Shown here one piece after another: positions 34,093-41,994 of a stretch of DNA of 64,000 nucleotides. Source of the stretch: Clostridiales bacterium UBA1316. GTDB lineage: Bacteria; Bacillota; Clostridia; Oscillospirales; Oscillospiraceae. Position 1 is the stretch's first letter. The number at the start of each line of letters is the position of its first letter. The notes beneath the pieces were generated by a model. The model saw only the letters and a list, made by a program, of their open reading frames with translations. It was not told the DNA's origin and searched no databases. The position numbers and the translations under genes are program-made. The stretch lies in contig DBTM01000051.1 of the NCBI GenBank assembly GCA_002307055.1, positions 1 through 64,000 of the forward strand, read 5' to 3'.

Positions 34093-34374
34093 TCAGTCAA
34101 AATCAATGCCGGCAATGAAACCTTTGATTAAAATTTCTTCAGCGCTCATGGAGCAGATATCGAGTCCATCGCCCCGGATTGTGATGATAACGGACCCGCC
34201 GTTAATAACAATCAGGCTCGCGCTGTATTCAAGTATCCCTTTGTGGCATTCGATATAAGCTCTTGTATTTCCGGTAACCGTCAGCTTCGGCATACCGGCT
34301 AAAACCTCTCCGGGCAGATCAAACGCGTCGACGGCACGGTCGAGGATACTCTTTTTGCTGTTGTCTGCTTTCAA
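34093..34374 (-). CDS. yqfC: Sporulation protein YqfC
   Basis: A 93-residue YqfC/YabP-fold protein (SKKSILDRAVDAFDLPGEVL; GILEYSASLIVINGGSVIITIRG in segments), partner of YqfD. The start is TTG at 34372-34374, with GGGAGG exactly 6 bases upstream. The only in-frame ATG is 123 bases further up and would read through the divergent ylbJ control region. Head-to-head with ylbJ. Confidence 0.88.
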   Translation of the reverse strand: MKADNSKKSILDRAVDAFDLPGEVLAGMPKLTVTGNTRAYIECHKGILEYSASLIVINGGSVIITIRGDGLDICSMSAEEILIKGFIAGIDFD

Positions 34375-34415
34375 ACAAATGCCTCCCAACTCAACCAAAC
34401 GTGGTCTATCGTTTA

Positions 34416-34443
34416 TATTTATGCGCGCAATGGAAAAAATACG
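34416..34443 (-). promoter_or_regulatory. Possible sigma-E promoter of yqfC-yqfD
   Basis: Minus strand: CGTATTT (34437-34443), 13 bases, CATAAATA (34416-34423). This loosely resembles the sigma-E pattern (-35 G/T-A/C-ATATT, -10 CATACA-T) and fits the known sigma-E control of yqfCD in Bacillus. The match is imperfect. Confidence 0.3.
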
Positions 34444-34495
34444 CCCCCATGCGCATATGCTTTCATTGGGCACTATGGCGGTATTGGAGGGCTTC

Positions 34496-35686
34496 ATGCG
34501 TAGAATAAAATTTCACCGAAGCGTTTTTGACGCGCTGATATGTCTGGCGCTTTTCGCTGCCGTCGCGGCACTCGTTATATTTCCGAAAGAATCTATCGAA
34601 GCGGCGGAGAAAGGACTGACGCTGTGCATCAATGTGATCATACCGTCGCTGTTTCCTTTTTTTGTGCTTTCTACACTCATTGTTCAGCTGGGAATTGCCC
34701 GCTATTTCGGCAGAGTGCTCGAGCCCGTCATGCGCCCGCTGTTCAATGTCGGCGGTGCGTGCTCCACGGCGTTTGTGCTGGGCTTTATCGGCGGGTATCC
34801 CGTCGGAGCCAAAACGGTTATTGCGCTCTATGAAAACGGCAGCTGCAGCAAGGCGGAAGCGGAGCGCCTTTTGTCCTTCTGCAACAACTCCGGACCGGCC
34901 TTTATTTTCGGCGTCGTCGGGGCGGGTGTTTTCTCGAGCAGCATCGTCGGTCTGCTTCTGTATCTGGCACATACACTCGCCTCCATCTGTGTCGGCTTTA
35001 TATTCCGCAGCTGGGGTGTCGGGGACGACAAAAGCAATAACGCACGGCTGCCTCAAGCTGCCGCCAAGCGGTTTACGATTGCCTTCACCGATTCCGTCAA
35101 ATCCGCATTTCAGACGACGATTAATATTTGCGGCTTCGTCATTTTCTTCACCGTCTTTATTAAGCTTCTCTTTCTGTCGGGGCTGATTCCGCTGCTCGCC
35201 TCCGTCATCGGTGCCATCTTCTCGCCTTTCGGGTTTGACGCGTCCTGGGCCGAACGCCTGCTCACGGGGCTTATTGAACTCACATGCGGCGTGACGAGCC
35301 TGCAGGGAGCCGCCGGCACGCTGGGCACTTCAATGGCGATGGCCGCTTTCATGCTGGGCTGGGCAGGTTTATCCGTCCACTGTCAGGTGCTCTCCTTCAT
35401 CGGAGACAGCGGCCTCTCCGTCCGTACATATATTTATGGCAAGTTTTTTCAGGCCAGCATCTCCGCTGTCATCGCTTACTTCATGTCGCATCTCTTCGTC
35501 TTCAAGCTCCCCGCCGCGCTCTATCTCGCCCAATCGGTCAGAGATATCGCCTCGCTGAACTTCGGCTCCGCCGCCGTCATATCCTGCCTGAGCGCCCTGC
35601 TCCTGATGCTCCTCTTTGTCCTCGGTGCCCGAATGTCCACGATGAAGCGGAGTCGCTGCGGTCAAAGATTAAAGCCGCACCGGTAA
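34496..35686 (+). CDS. ylbJ: Sporulation integral membrane protein YlbJ
   Basis: A 396-residue polytopic protein with about eight helices and gate/nucleoside-recognition-like repeats: CINVIIPSLFPFFVLSTLI and GFIGGYPVGAKTVIALYENG near the N-terminus, and ICGFVIFFTVFIKLLFLSG in the second half. YlbJ is a sigma-E-dependent protein required for spore heat resistance in Bacillus. GGAGG lies 5 bases before ATG 34496. It diverges from yqfC; in Bacillus ylbJ is far from yqfC. The stop codon sits inside its terminator. Confidence 0.92.
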   Translation: MRRIKFHRSVFDALICLALFAAVAALVIFPKESIEAAEKGLTLCINVIIPSLFPFFVLSTLIVQLGIARYFGRVLEPVMRPLFNVGGACSTAFVLGFIGGYPVGAKTVIALYENGSCSKAEAERLLSFCNNSGPAFIFGVVGAGVFSSSIVGLLLYLAHTLASICVGFIFRSWGVGDDKSNNARLPQAAAKRFTIAFTDSVKSAFQTTINICGFVIFFTVFIKLLFLSGLIPLLASVIGAIFSPFGFDASWAERLLTGLIELTCGVTSLQGAAGTLGTSMAMAAFMLGWAGLSVHCQVLSFIGDSGLSVRTYIYGKFFQASISAVIAYFMSHLFVFKLPAALYLAQSVRDIASLNFGSAAVISCLSALLLMLLFVLGARMSTMKRSRCGQRLKPHR

Positions 35687-35702
35687 AGGCGCGGCTTTTT
35701 TA
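35671..35702 (+). terminator. Terminator of ylbJ
   Basis: An 8-bp stem AAAGCCGC / GCGGCTTT with a 12-base loop, ending in TTTTTTT. The left arm overlaps the last codons of ylbJ. Confidence 0.8.
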
Positions 35703-35811
35703 AAATTTTTCGCATCATTTGCGTTTGAATTTTATCGTCTTTGCTCAAAATAAAGATATACCATTGCTTCGAGGTATTTTTTGGTATAGAATGATATCAG
35801 AAAGAGGCGAT

Positions 35812-35969
35812 ATGAAATCAAATATTTTATAAAGGACAACAAGGTTCATAAATATCCGATTCCAGCTACCTGTACGGCTAAATACACCGTTGGCAGGTTA
35901 GTGGATATCAAACCTACTACGTATGATGAATGTGCGAACTGTTTTAAGAAAGAAAAAGAGAAAGCCTAA
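35812..35969 (+). pseudogene. Frameshifted small Cys-containing ORF, unknown function
   Basis: The 362-base gap between ylbJ and the SPFH gene (35687-36048) holds two hairpins and this remnant. ATG 35812, preceded by AGAAAGAGGCG, encodes only five more residues (KSNIL) before a stop. One base out of register, a frame with no start codon runs on to TAA at 35969: KYFIKDNKVHKYPIPATCTA, then KYTVGRLVDIKP and a C-A-N-C pair with a Lys-rich end. Adding one A to the AAA after the ATG would join them into a protein of about 52 residues beginning MKIKYFIKD. It is either a recent pseudogene or an assembly indel. A terminator follows. No family recognised. Confidence 0.5.
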
Positions 35970-35994
35970 TAAAAATGGATGAGGATTACAGAGG

Positions 35995-36022
35995 AAGCCG
36001 CCCCGGAGGGCGGCTTGTTTGT
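35995..36022 (+). terminator. Hairpin terminator after the frameshifted ORF
   Basis: A perfect 9-bp GC-rich stem AAGCCGCCC / GGGCGGCTT with a CGGA loop, followed by GTTTGTTAT. It also lies 27 bases past the SPFH gene on the opposite strand, so it may serve both. Confidence 0.65.
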
Positions 36023-36048
36023 TATATGCGTTTTACTGGGGTTAACGT

Positions 36049-36912
36049 CTAGGGTGTTGTAGTTGCCGTCGTTTTCTCTCTAAAGTCGATGATCGGAGTA
36101 CTGTCACCCATCACCTGCGGCAGCTCGCCGTTCCATTTTTGGATTTTTTGATATTCGATATACGCGCCGGATTGCGCCAGTTGTTTTTGAATGATATCAA
36201 TGGAATACGCCTGAGCATCAGCTGCTGCCCTTGTGGCGTCAGCTTGCGCTTTGGCGTTGACGACGGTCTGCTCGGCTTCAATCTTGATGCGGTTCAAGTC
36301 CTGCTCGGCTTTCAGCGCTTCCTGCTGTGCGGTCTGCTTTGCCTCAATCGCAGCGTTGAAGGAATCGGAAAATTCAAGATTTGTGATGTTGAAGCCTTCG
36401 ATAATGAGCCCGTACGAATTTATTTTTGCCGACAGCTTCTCGGCTATACTTGTGCTTACCAATTGCCGTTTAGTAATCAGCTCCTCGGCGCTGTACTGCG
36501 CGACGACGGCTTTGACGGATTCCTGAATTGCAGGCACAATAATAACTTTCTGGAAATCGCGTCCAACGCTCGCGTATAGTTTTGGTGCTGTTGCTTCAGT
36601 GACATGATAATTGACGACGATAGTTGTACTGATGGTCTGCAAATCTTTCGACGCTGCCGCGCAGACAGCCTCAACGCCCTGTGTCCTGGTATCCATTTTT
36701 GTCACGGTTGTCACAAACGGTATGACCGTATGCAGCCCCTCGTAGAGCGGTACTTCCTTAACGGCGCCGAATATCGACACGACACCGACTGAACCCGAAT
36801 TGATGGTCGTTACGCTTGACATGGCCATAATGATGACGAATACAACAATGACACCGATAATAATCAGCCTTCTGGATTTTTTCATTCTGTTTTGTGCGGC
36901 TGTTTCCTGCAT
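36049..36912 (-). CDS. SPFH/prohibitin-like membrane protein
   Basis: A 287-residue protein: short basic N-terminus, one membrane helix (about 14-34, RLIIIGVIVVFVIIMAMSSV), SPFH/band-7 domain (about 35-195, SGSVGVVSIFGAVKEVPLYEG in segments), then an Ala/Glu/Gln coiled coil (EAKQTAQQEALKAEQDLNRI). It resembles prohibitin/HflK-HflC-type scaffolds that assemble in membranes and modulate proteases or membrane domains. No NfeD or FtsH gene is adjacent. Single gene; AGGGGATG precedes the ATG with a slightly long spacing. Confidence 0.9.
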   Translation of the reverse strand: MQETAAQNRMKKSRRLIIIGVIVVFVIIMAMSSVTTINSGSVGVVSIFGAVKEVPLYEGLHTVIPFVTTVTKMDTRTQGVEAVCAAASKDLQTISTTIVVNYHVTEATAPKLYASVGRDFQKVIIVPAIQESVKAVVAQYSAEELITKRQLVSTSIAEKLSAKINSYGLIIEGFNITNLEFSDSFNAAIEAKQTAQQEALKAEQDLNRIKIEAEQTVVNAKAQADATRAAADAQAYSIDIIQKQLAQSGAYIEYQKIQKWNGELPQVMGDSTPIIDFREKTTATTTP

Positions 36913-37008
36913 GAATTATCTCATCCCCTTATCTTTTAATAAAATGATTATATCAGGAGCCGGCAAAGCGCGTCAACTTTACCGCTTCAAACTATATTAT
37001 GTAAAGTA

Positions 37009-37037
37009 AGGCGGTTCAGAAAGCTACTGAACCGCCT
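37009..37037 (-). terminator. Terminator hairpin after the N-acetyltransferase gene
   Basis: A perfect 11-bp stem AGGCGGTTCAG / CTGAACCGCCT with a 7-base loop, 13 bases after the stop at 37051. The minus-strand tail TACTTTACAT is only moderately U-rich. Confidence 0.65.
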
Positions 37038-37050
37038 GTTCTTGCATAAT

Positions 37051-37851
37051 TTATATTTTCAGCTCAAAATCAACAGTAATGCCAAAATATTCTTTGAGCG
37101 CCCGCTTCATTTTTTCAGGCGTATCAAGGAGTACCTCCTCAGCATTGCCGTCTTTATGAATTTTCAGCATATTGCCGTTGATGGCTGCACTGCCGTTTTC
37201 AAGCGAAATATTAAGCATGCGCATCATCTTGAAGCCGGAATTTCTGCTCTTTGACTGATATTCGTTGGGTGCGAGGAAATCGACGTTTTCGCATGGTCTG
37301 TCCGAAAATTTTAGGAGCTGCTCTCTGCCGCCGTCCGTCAGTCTGTATATTATAAAATCACTGTCAGGTGCTTTATCAAAAACAAAAAGATTCGTGCCGG
37401 ACCGTTGCGGATTCTCCTCGTCCAGCTTCAGCGCTCTGTTGGGCGAGGGGCCGCCGAAACCGACATCGCAGAAATAGCGTTCGCCGCCGGTCAGGACGAT
37501 CCCCGCGCGATGGGATACGGGCATATAGCCTGTGGACATCCAGACGACACGCGCGGCTACGGGATAGCATTCAAACCCCAAGCTTTTCAAAAGGCTCATG
37601 AAAAGCGCGTTGAGTTCAAAACAATACCCGCCTCTCCGGCGTACAACGATTTTATCATAGAGCGACGCGATATCCAGAAGGACCTCGGCTCCGGCGTCAC
37701 AGATATCGAGATTCTCAAACGGTACCGACCGCTGCTGCGCCGAGATGAGCAGATCGAGTGTTTTCAGGTCGGGCTTATCAGCACCGGACAAACCGAGTCT
37801 TTTTAAATATCCCTTGCTGTCCGGGAGCGGTGCGTTAAATTCTTCAAACAT
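37051..37851 (-). CDS. Arylamine N-acetyltransferase
   Basis: A 266-residue NAT-family enzyme that transfers acetyl from acetyl-CoA to arylamines or hydrazines. The catalytic triad is complete: Cys77 in RRGGYCFELN, His114 in VSHRAGIVL, Asp129 in YFCDVGFGG. VPFENLDI near residue 44 is also conserved. AGGAGG lies 4 bases before the ATG. A stand-alone gene flanked by hairpins. In some Clostridia NAT homologues act in secondary metabolism, but no such genes are adjacent. Confidence 0.93.
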   Translation of the reverse strand: MFEEFNAPLPDSKGYLKRLGLSGADKPDLKTLDLLISAQQRSVPFENLDICDAGAEVLLDIASLYDKIVVRRRGGYCFELNALFMSLLKSLGFECYPVAARVVWMSTGYMPVSHRAGIVLTGGERYFCDVGFGGPSPNRALKLDEENPQRSGTNLFVFDKAPDSDFIIYRLTDGGREQLLKFSDRPCENVDFLAPNEYQSKSRNSGFKMMRMLNISLENGSAAINGNMLKIHKDGNAEEVLLDTPEKMKRALKEYFGITVDFELKI

Positions 37852-37985
37852 ACTGCCTCCTGTGTTTTATTCAATATAATGCACTGGATTTTGTTGAAAG
37901 TCAATGTCAGTAGTTGTATAATAAGCACAGCTGCAGCGCGAATCCCCATTGCCCGGAAAGAAATAATTGACGCGGAGGTCTTGAT

Positions 37986-38207
37986 ATGCTGTTTCGCCAA
38001 AATATTGAACCATCGTGCTCCTATTGCCGTCTCGGCAGAAGTATCGGGAACGGCGAGATCGCTTGTGTAAGGCGCGGAATTACCTCGTGCAGCAGCTCCT
38101 GCAGGCGATTTATTTACGACCCGTTAAAGCGCGTACCGGAACGGCCCCAGTTTTCAGATAAAAAAAAGGCGCCGGAGCAGCTGACGGAAGAAGATTTTGC
38201 GATTTAA
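37986..38207 (+). CDS. Small Cys-rich protein of unknown function
   Basis: A 73-residue protein with five cysteines in C-x2-C...C...C-x3-C arrangement (EPSCSYCRLGRSIGNGEIAC, then ITSCSSSCRRFIYDPLKR), suggesting a small metal-binding fold, and an acidic tail (QLTEEDFAI). The YDPLKR-x-P ending of the cysteine region is, as far as I recall, common among uncharacterised clostridial proteins of this size. The ATG at 37986 is preceded by GGAGG about 10 bases away. It is convergent with the YfcE-like gene. No function is known. Confidence 0.65.
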   Translation: MLFRQNIEPSCSYCRLGRSIGNGEIACVRRGITSCSSSCRRFIYDPLKRVPERPQFSDKKKAPEQLTEEDFAI

Positions 38208-38241
38208 CCTCTTGTTCCTGCGCGGACGGTAAGGCTGCGTT

Positions 38242-38709
38242 TTACCTGCCTTGTTTCACAATATGACAATTGATAACGCCGTGTTCGATTTCGAGCACGG
38301 CGTATGTTTTTGGCTCACGGCCGATACTGCCGGGGTTGACGATACACATTTTCTGCATGACTTTATTAAAAGAGATATGCGTATGACCGAACAGCAGAAT
38401 ATCGGCATGCTTGAGAAATCCCTCGTTAAGGACGGAATCAAAGCCAAATTTCACACCGTACAGATGGCCGTGCGTCATAAATACGCGTTTGTTTTCGACA
38501 ACAAACTCGTCATATTCCGGTTCTCTCACCCGAAAATCACAATTGCCTCTGACAGCGCGCAGCATGATATTCGGATAGACCTCACGTATTATATCGCAAT
38601 CCTTTTCGCCATCACCGAGGTGGAGAATAAGCTGCGGGTTTTCATCAAATACAGCGTCAATAACTGCCTGTGTATTGCCGTGGGAATCGGACACAACGAT
38701 TATTTTCAT
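38242..38709 (-). CDS. YfcE/MJ0936-type metallophosphoesterase
   Basis: A 155-residue calcineurin-like phosphoesterase. Metal ligands: D-S-H-G in VVSDSHGN, GDGEKD, RGNCD, and TFGH-type LFGHTHIS plus the upstream MTHGHLYG. Members hydrolyse phosphodiesters such as bis-pNPP in vitro; the natural substrate is unsettled. The start at 38709 begins KIIVVSDSHGN as in homologues; AAGGA is about 12 bases upstream, a little far, and alternative Mets upstream sit on top of it. In Bacillus the orthologue (ysnB) lies next to rdgB and rph, which are not here. Confidence 0.9.
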   Translation of the reverse strand: MKIIVVSDSHGNTQAVIDAVFDENPQLILHLGDGEKDCDIIREVYPNIMLRAVRGNCDFRVREPEYDEFVVENKRVFMTHGHLYGVKFGFDSVLNEGFLKHADILLFGHTHISFNKVMQKMCIVNPGSIGREPKTYAVLEIEHGVINCHIVKQGR

Positions 38710-38842
38710 ATATATGGCCATTCCTTTTAGTAACCGCAATTCGTGTGCTGAATATACTGATTTAGAGTACAAAATGCGCGTATGCCCGCAATGCCGATGC
38801 GCGTTGCGAGTTTATAATGAAAAGAAAGGGTGATCATCTTAA

Positions 38843-39109
38843 ATGGCAATTAATTTTAATAAAGTATCAAATGATTTTTTGAACACGCCTGCCGGGGCAA
38901 TACTGTCTGGGAAAAAAGAAGAGCTCGGAAAGCTGATTGATTCACCGGAGGGCCGGAAGGTTAAAGACCTGCTCAGCGGTGATGAGGCTAATGTTTTAGC
39001 CGCTATTGAAAACGGCGATATGGCCGTGCTGAAGAAAACGCTTTCAAGCATACTGATGACCGAGGAAGGCTCACGCCTGGCAGAACAGCTGCTAAAAATG
39101 ATGAAATGA
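38843..39109 (+). CDS. Unknown protein, first of a three-gene module
   Basis: An 88-residue, wholly helical soluble protein (AINFNKVSNDFLNTPAGAIL; KLIDSPEGRKVKDLLSGDE; LLKMMK at the end). Repeated S/T-x-EG-x-x-V/L motifs (SPEGRKVKDLL, TEEGSRLAEQL) suggest two related helical units. There is a TATAAT-like box at 38812. The ribosome site (AAAGGG) is rather far from the ATG. It precedes the next gene by 30 bases. I recall similar short proteins as conserved hypotheticals in Clostridia, usually with the two genes that follow. Function unknown. Confidence 0.7.
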   Translation: MAINFNKVSNDFLNTPAGAILSGKKEELGKLIDSPEGRKVKDLLSGDEANVLAAIENGDMAVLKKTLSSILMTEEGSRLAEQLLKMMK

Positions 39110-39139
39110 TATTTTAAATAATTGTAATGGAGGTGCAGC

Positions 39140-39529
39140 ATGAGCGAGCTCGAAGATAAACTAAATAAAATCCTGTCATCTCCTGCTGATATGGAAAAAA
39201 TCATGGGCATTGCCCGCTCGTTATCCGGCTCTCTCGGCTCGCAGACATCCACTGAGGCTTCAGCCGAAGGGGCAAAGACGGCTCCCGACCTTTCATCTAT
39301 CACGTCGTCTCTTAAAGATATTGACCCGAAGATATTCCGGCTGATGACCCGTCTCGTCGGTGAGTATTCTTCAGGCAAAAACGATAAAGCCGAGCTTTTG
39401 AATGCCATCAAACCATACCTCAAGGAGGACCGCCGCGCAAAAGTCGACAAGGCTGCCGAAATTGCGAAGCTTGCCAAATTGGCGAAGGTTGCGCTTGCCG
39501 AATTTACCGGAGGTGACAAGGGTGTATAA
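39140..39529 (+). CDS. Unknown protein, second of the three-gene module
   Basis: A 129-residue helical protein: SELEDKLNKILSSPADMEKI at the N-terminus, a Ser/Ala-rich linker (about 30-50), then a conserved-looking helical half (IDPKIFRLMTRLVGEYSSGK; LLNAIKPYLKEDRRAKVDKA; AKLAKLAKVALAEF). The LLNAIKPYL-x-x-DRR-x-K-x-D-K-A stretch is the most distinctive part. No enzyme motif, no membrane segment. GGAGGTG fixes the start. Its last 8 bases overlap the start of the third gene, so all three are one operon. Confidence 0.7.
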   Translation: MSELEDKLNKILSSPADMEKIMGIARSLSGSLGSQTSTEASAEGAKTAPDLSSITSSLKDIDPKIFRLMTRLVGEYSSGKNDKAELLNAIKPYLKEDRRAKVDKAAEIAKLAKLAKVALAEFTGGDKGV

Positions 39530-39971
39530 CAAATACATCGGGAATTCCGGCAAGTTTATCCGCGTAGAAGAGCATCCCAGGGTAAACGCGCATAATGCAG
39601 AAAGATCGGCGGCAAAACCCCCGCCGCAGCATTCTATGCCGCAGCATATAATGCCGGAACACTTGATTCCGGAGCCTGCGGTGCCGCAGCAATTGTCCGC
39701 ACGTCCGGTGGGAGGCAGTAAAACCAAGCCGACACTATTCGGCGGTCTCGGCGGCGGTTTAAGCAATCTGCTGGGCGGTAAAGGTCTCGGCGGCGGGCCG
39801 GGCGGTTTGACCGATGGTTTCAGAGGTATGTTTGATCATTTGCCGTTTGGCCTGGACATCGGAGATATCCTGCTTTTTCTTTTACTGCTGTTTTTCTTCA
39901 TTGAAAGCGGAGACGAAGAATTTATCATCATTCTGGCCGTCATTGCCTATAGTATGTTTAAGGAGCGCTGA
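39522..39971 (+). CDS. Gly/Pro-rich C-tail-anchored membrane protein, third of the module
   Basis: A 149-residue protein starting at GTG 39522 (GGAGGTG 7 bases upstream), opening YNKYIGNSGKFIRVEEHP. The middle is disordered: Pro/His/Met-rich (PQHSMPQHIMPEHLIPEP), then Gly/Leu-rich (GGLGGGLSNLLGGKGLGGG). The C-terminus is one or two membrane segments (DIGDILLFLLLLFFF; EEFIIILAVIAYSMF). The frame extends further upstream, but that part overlaps the previous gene and lacks a start signal. Probably a membrane anchor for the two preceding helical proteins. Its 3' end overlaps the convergent 39958-40728 gene by 14 bases. Function unknown. Confidence 0.7.
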   Translation: MYNKYIGNSGKFIRVEEHPRVNAHNAERSAAKPPPQHSMPQHIMPEHLIPEPAVPQQLSARPVGGSKTKPTLFGGLGGGLSNLLGGKGLGGGPGGLTDGFRGMFDHLPFGLDIGDILLFLLLLFFFIESGDEEFIIILAVIAYSMFKER

Positions 39972-40728
39972 CGGGATTCCGGCCGTTCGGCAGGGTGAAA
40001 ACCGACAGATCGGGTGCCCCCGGTTTGTAATCGGATGTTGTCATCCTATATATAAGCGTATTGCCGTCATATTGCTCGGCACCTATCAGAAGACCGGAAT
40101 CGACCGATATATAGCAGTCCGTTATGTAGCCGAGCGGCTCGTCAGCGTACTGGACATAAATACAGTTCTCGTCGTAATGCTCCATATAATCGGCAGCTTT
40201 AATGCTGCTTTTGTCAATCTTCAGGACATCTTCGTATGACATCATCTTTTGATATTCATCCGAAGTGTTTTTTTCATCACCGAATGAATTAATGGGCCGT
40301 TCATACGGCGACTTATCGCCGTCATACCAGATGTAAAGCGTGTCGGGGGTGACAAGGATATTTTCATTGATACCGGCATTGCTCACTTTAAGCGCTGCGG
40401 TATCGTTGTAAACGGAGCTATTAATTTCATAAACGGCACTGCCGGTCGTGTTGACACTCTCTACCTTAACATGCCGCGAATAGCTTGTCTGTCTCTTCAT
40501 GGTTGCAATAACGGTTTGGACATTGTCTGTCGTGATTAAAACATGCTTGAGCCCGTTACTTGCCGCGGCGCCCGTGCCGTCGGACTCACTGGCATACGCG
40601 CTTGTTTCAGGCAGCGGGATCTGATGGGTATCCTGTAAAAAGGCGTTGATGAGCACGCTGGTACCTATAATAAGCGCAATAAGAATAATGCCTGTTAAGA
40701 ATATCAGACGCACTCTTTTAGAACTCAT
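39958..40728 (-). CDS. Membrane-anchored LolA/LppX-like protein
   Basis: A 256-residue protein with a single N-terminal membrane helix (about 8-30, LIFLTGIILIALIIGTSVLI), a Ser/Ala-rich linker, and an extracytoplasmic beta-rich domain (about 60-255; RHVKVESVNTTGSAVYEI, LYIWYDGDKSPYERPI, YITDCYISVDSGLLIGAEQY). The strand pattern resembles LolA/outer-membrane-lipoprotein-carrier-like folds found in Gram-positive anchored proteins. The assignment is by general resemblance only. ATG 40728 has CGGAGG upstream and overlaps the end of the tagO-like gene by 11 bases, so it is translated with it and may act in the same envelope pathway. Confidence 0.6.
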   Translation of the reverse strand: MSSKRVRLIFLTGIILIALIIGTSVLINAFLQDTHQIPLPETSAYASESDGTGAAASNGLKHVLITTDNVQTVIATMKRQTSYSRHVKVESVNTTGSAVYEINSSVYNDTAALKVSNAGINENILVTPDTLYIWYDGDKSPYERPINSFGDEKNTSDEYQKMMSYEDVLKIDKSSIKAADYMEHYDENCIYVQYADEPLGYITDCYISVDSGLLIGAEQYDGNTLIYRMTTSDYKPGAPDLSVFTLPNGRNPVSAP

Positions 40729-41932
40729 TTTTTTCCTCCGAACCGGGGGGTGCCGCATCGAATTCCGGATTTGCGTCTGTCGGCTCCGTATCAATCGGGC
40801 AGCTGTTTTTTTTGTCTTCGGGTATTTTGCTCTGCTCAGAGGCTATCTGGGCGGAATCAAGCTTTGATTGGTCCGGCTTGTTTCCGCTGGCATTATCGTG
40901 CCCGGTACCCTTGATAACAAACACAACGATAACGGCCGCGACGAAAACCGCCGCCAGAAGAATAATCGCCCTGATCTCTCCGTTTGTTGTGATAACGACT
41001 GCCGAAAGGCCCAAAATTCCGCTGATGGCATACGCAATCGCCACAGCTTGTTTTTGGTTGAAGCCCATATCGATGAGCCTGTGATGGAAGTGCCCTCTGT
41101 CGGGTGCCATCGGATTCTTGCCGCTGAGAATTCTGCGAAAAAACGCAAATACTGTATCAAACAGCGGCAGACCGACGACAAGAAACGGAACGGCAAATGA
41201 AATAATCGCATAAAACTTAAAAAGTCCGATAATGGACACTGTCGCCAGGACATAACCCAGGAGCAGCGCGCCCGTATCGCCCATGAATATTTTCGCGGGG
41301 TTGCGGTTATACGGCAGGAAACCGATACATGAACCGGCAAGTGCCGCCATAATGACGGCAACATTTAAGTCTGCGACTATAATCGCAATGATCAGCATCG
41401 TAAAGGATGAGATTGCCGAAACGCCGGCCGCCAGACCGTCGAGTCCGTCAATGAGATTGACAGAGTTCGTGATAGCGACGATCCAGATAACCGTGATTGG
41501 TACAGACAGATACCCGAAAATCAAATATTGTGACGCGCTCCAGATATTCGGGTTGGTGATGATGGTTACGACGACACCGTGATAGACGGCAATGAGCGCC
41601 GCGAAAATTTGGACGACGAATTTAACGAGCGCAGGGAGCGGCACGATATCATCAATGACGCCGACGATCACAACAACAACACAGCCGAGCAGAATCCCCT
41701 GGACTTCCCTGCTGATTTCGGCAAACAGCACCACGCTGAGGAGAAAACCCAGGAATATCGCCAAGCCGCCCAGGCGCGGGATTGGCTGCGTATGCATTCT
41801 CCGGCTGTCTTTTGGAACATCAATAGCGCCGACGCGATTGGCGAAAGACTTAACAATCGGCGTCGCTGCAAAGCTTATGACAAAAGCCGCGAGGATAGCC
41901 AGACCTACCTGTAAAAAAAGATCTTTCTGCAT
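40718..41932 (-). CDS. tagO: Undecaprenyl-phosphate N-acetylhexosamine-1-phosphate transferase (TagO/WecA-like)
   Basis: A 404-residue polytopic enzyme that starts wall-polysaccharide or teichoic-acid synthesis by putting a HexNAc-1-phosphate on undecaprenyl phosphate. Motifs: VPKDSRRMHTQPIPRLGG at the N-terminal loop, VIDDIVPLPA, NLIDGLDGLAAG, FMGDTGALLLGY and the HHR motif in GHFHHRLIDMGF. A 60-residue hydrophilic Glu/Asp/Lys-rich tail is unusual. It is distinct from mraY at 14348. GGAG precedes the ATG. Likely first step for the polymer made by the genes at 48-56 kb. Confidence 0.92.
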   Translation of the reverse strand: MQKDLFLQVGLAILAAFVISFAATPIVKSFANRVGAIDVPKDSRRMHTQPIPRLGGLAIFLGFLLSVVLFAEISREVQGILLGCVVVVIVGVIDDIVPLPALVKFVVQIFAALIAVYHGVVVTIITNPNIWSASQYLIFGYLSVPITVIWIVAITNSVNLIDGLDGLAAGVSAISSFTMLIIAIIVADLNVAVIMAALAGSCIGFLPYNRNPAKIFMGDTGALLLGYVLATVSIIGLFKFYAIISFAVPFLVVGLPLFDTVFAFFRRILSGKNPMAPDRGHFHHRLIDMGFNQKQAVAIAYAISGILGLSAVVITTNGEIRAIILLAAVFVAAVIVVFVIKGTGHDNASGNKPDQSKLDSAQIASEQSKIPEDKKNSCPIDTEPTDANPEFDAAPPGSEEKNEF

Positions 41933-41994
41933 CGTTACTCCAATCGGTTTTACCGGACCCTCGATATCATAGCGGTTGGTATGGGTCGGGCGGA

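Noticed and set aside
34463..35056. Minus-strand open frame of 197 codons
   Set aside because: Antisense to ylbJ, and would cross the yqfC-ylbJ control region.
38839..39519. Minus-strand open frame of 226 codons, Ser-rich
   Set aside because: Exact antisense of the two helical unknown genes, which have good ribosome sites and operon structure.
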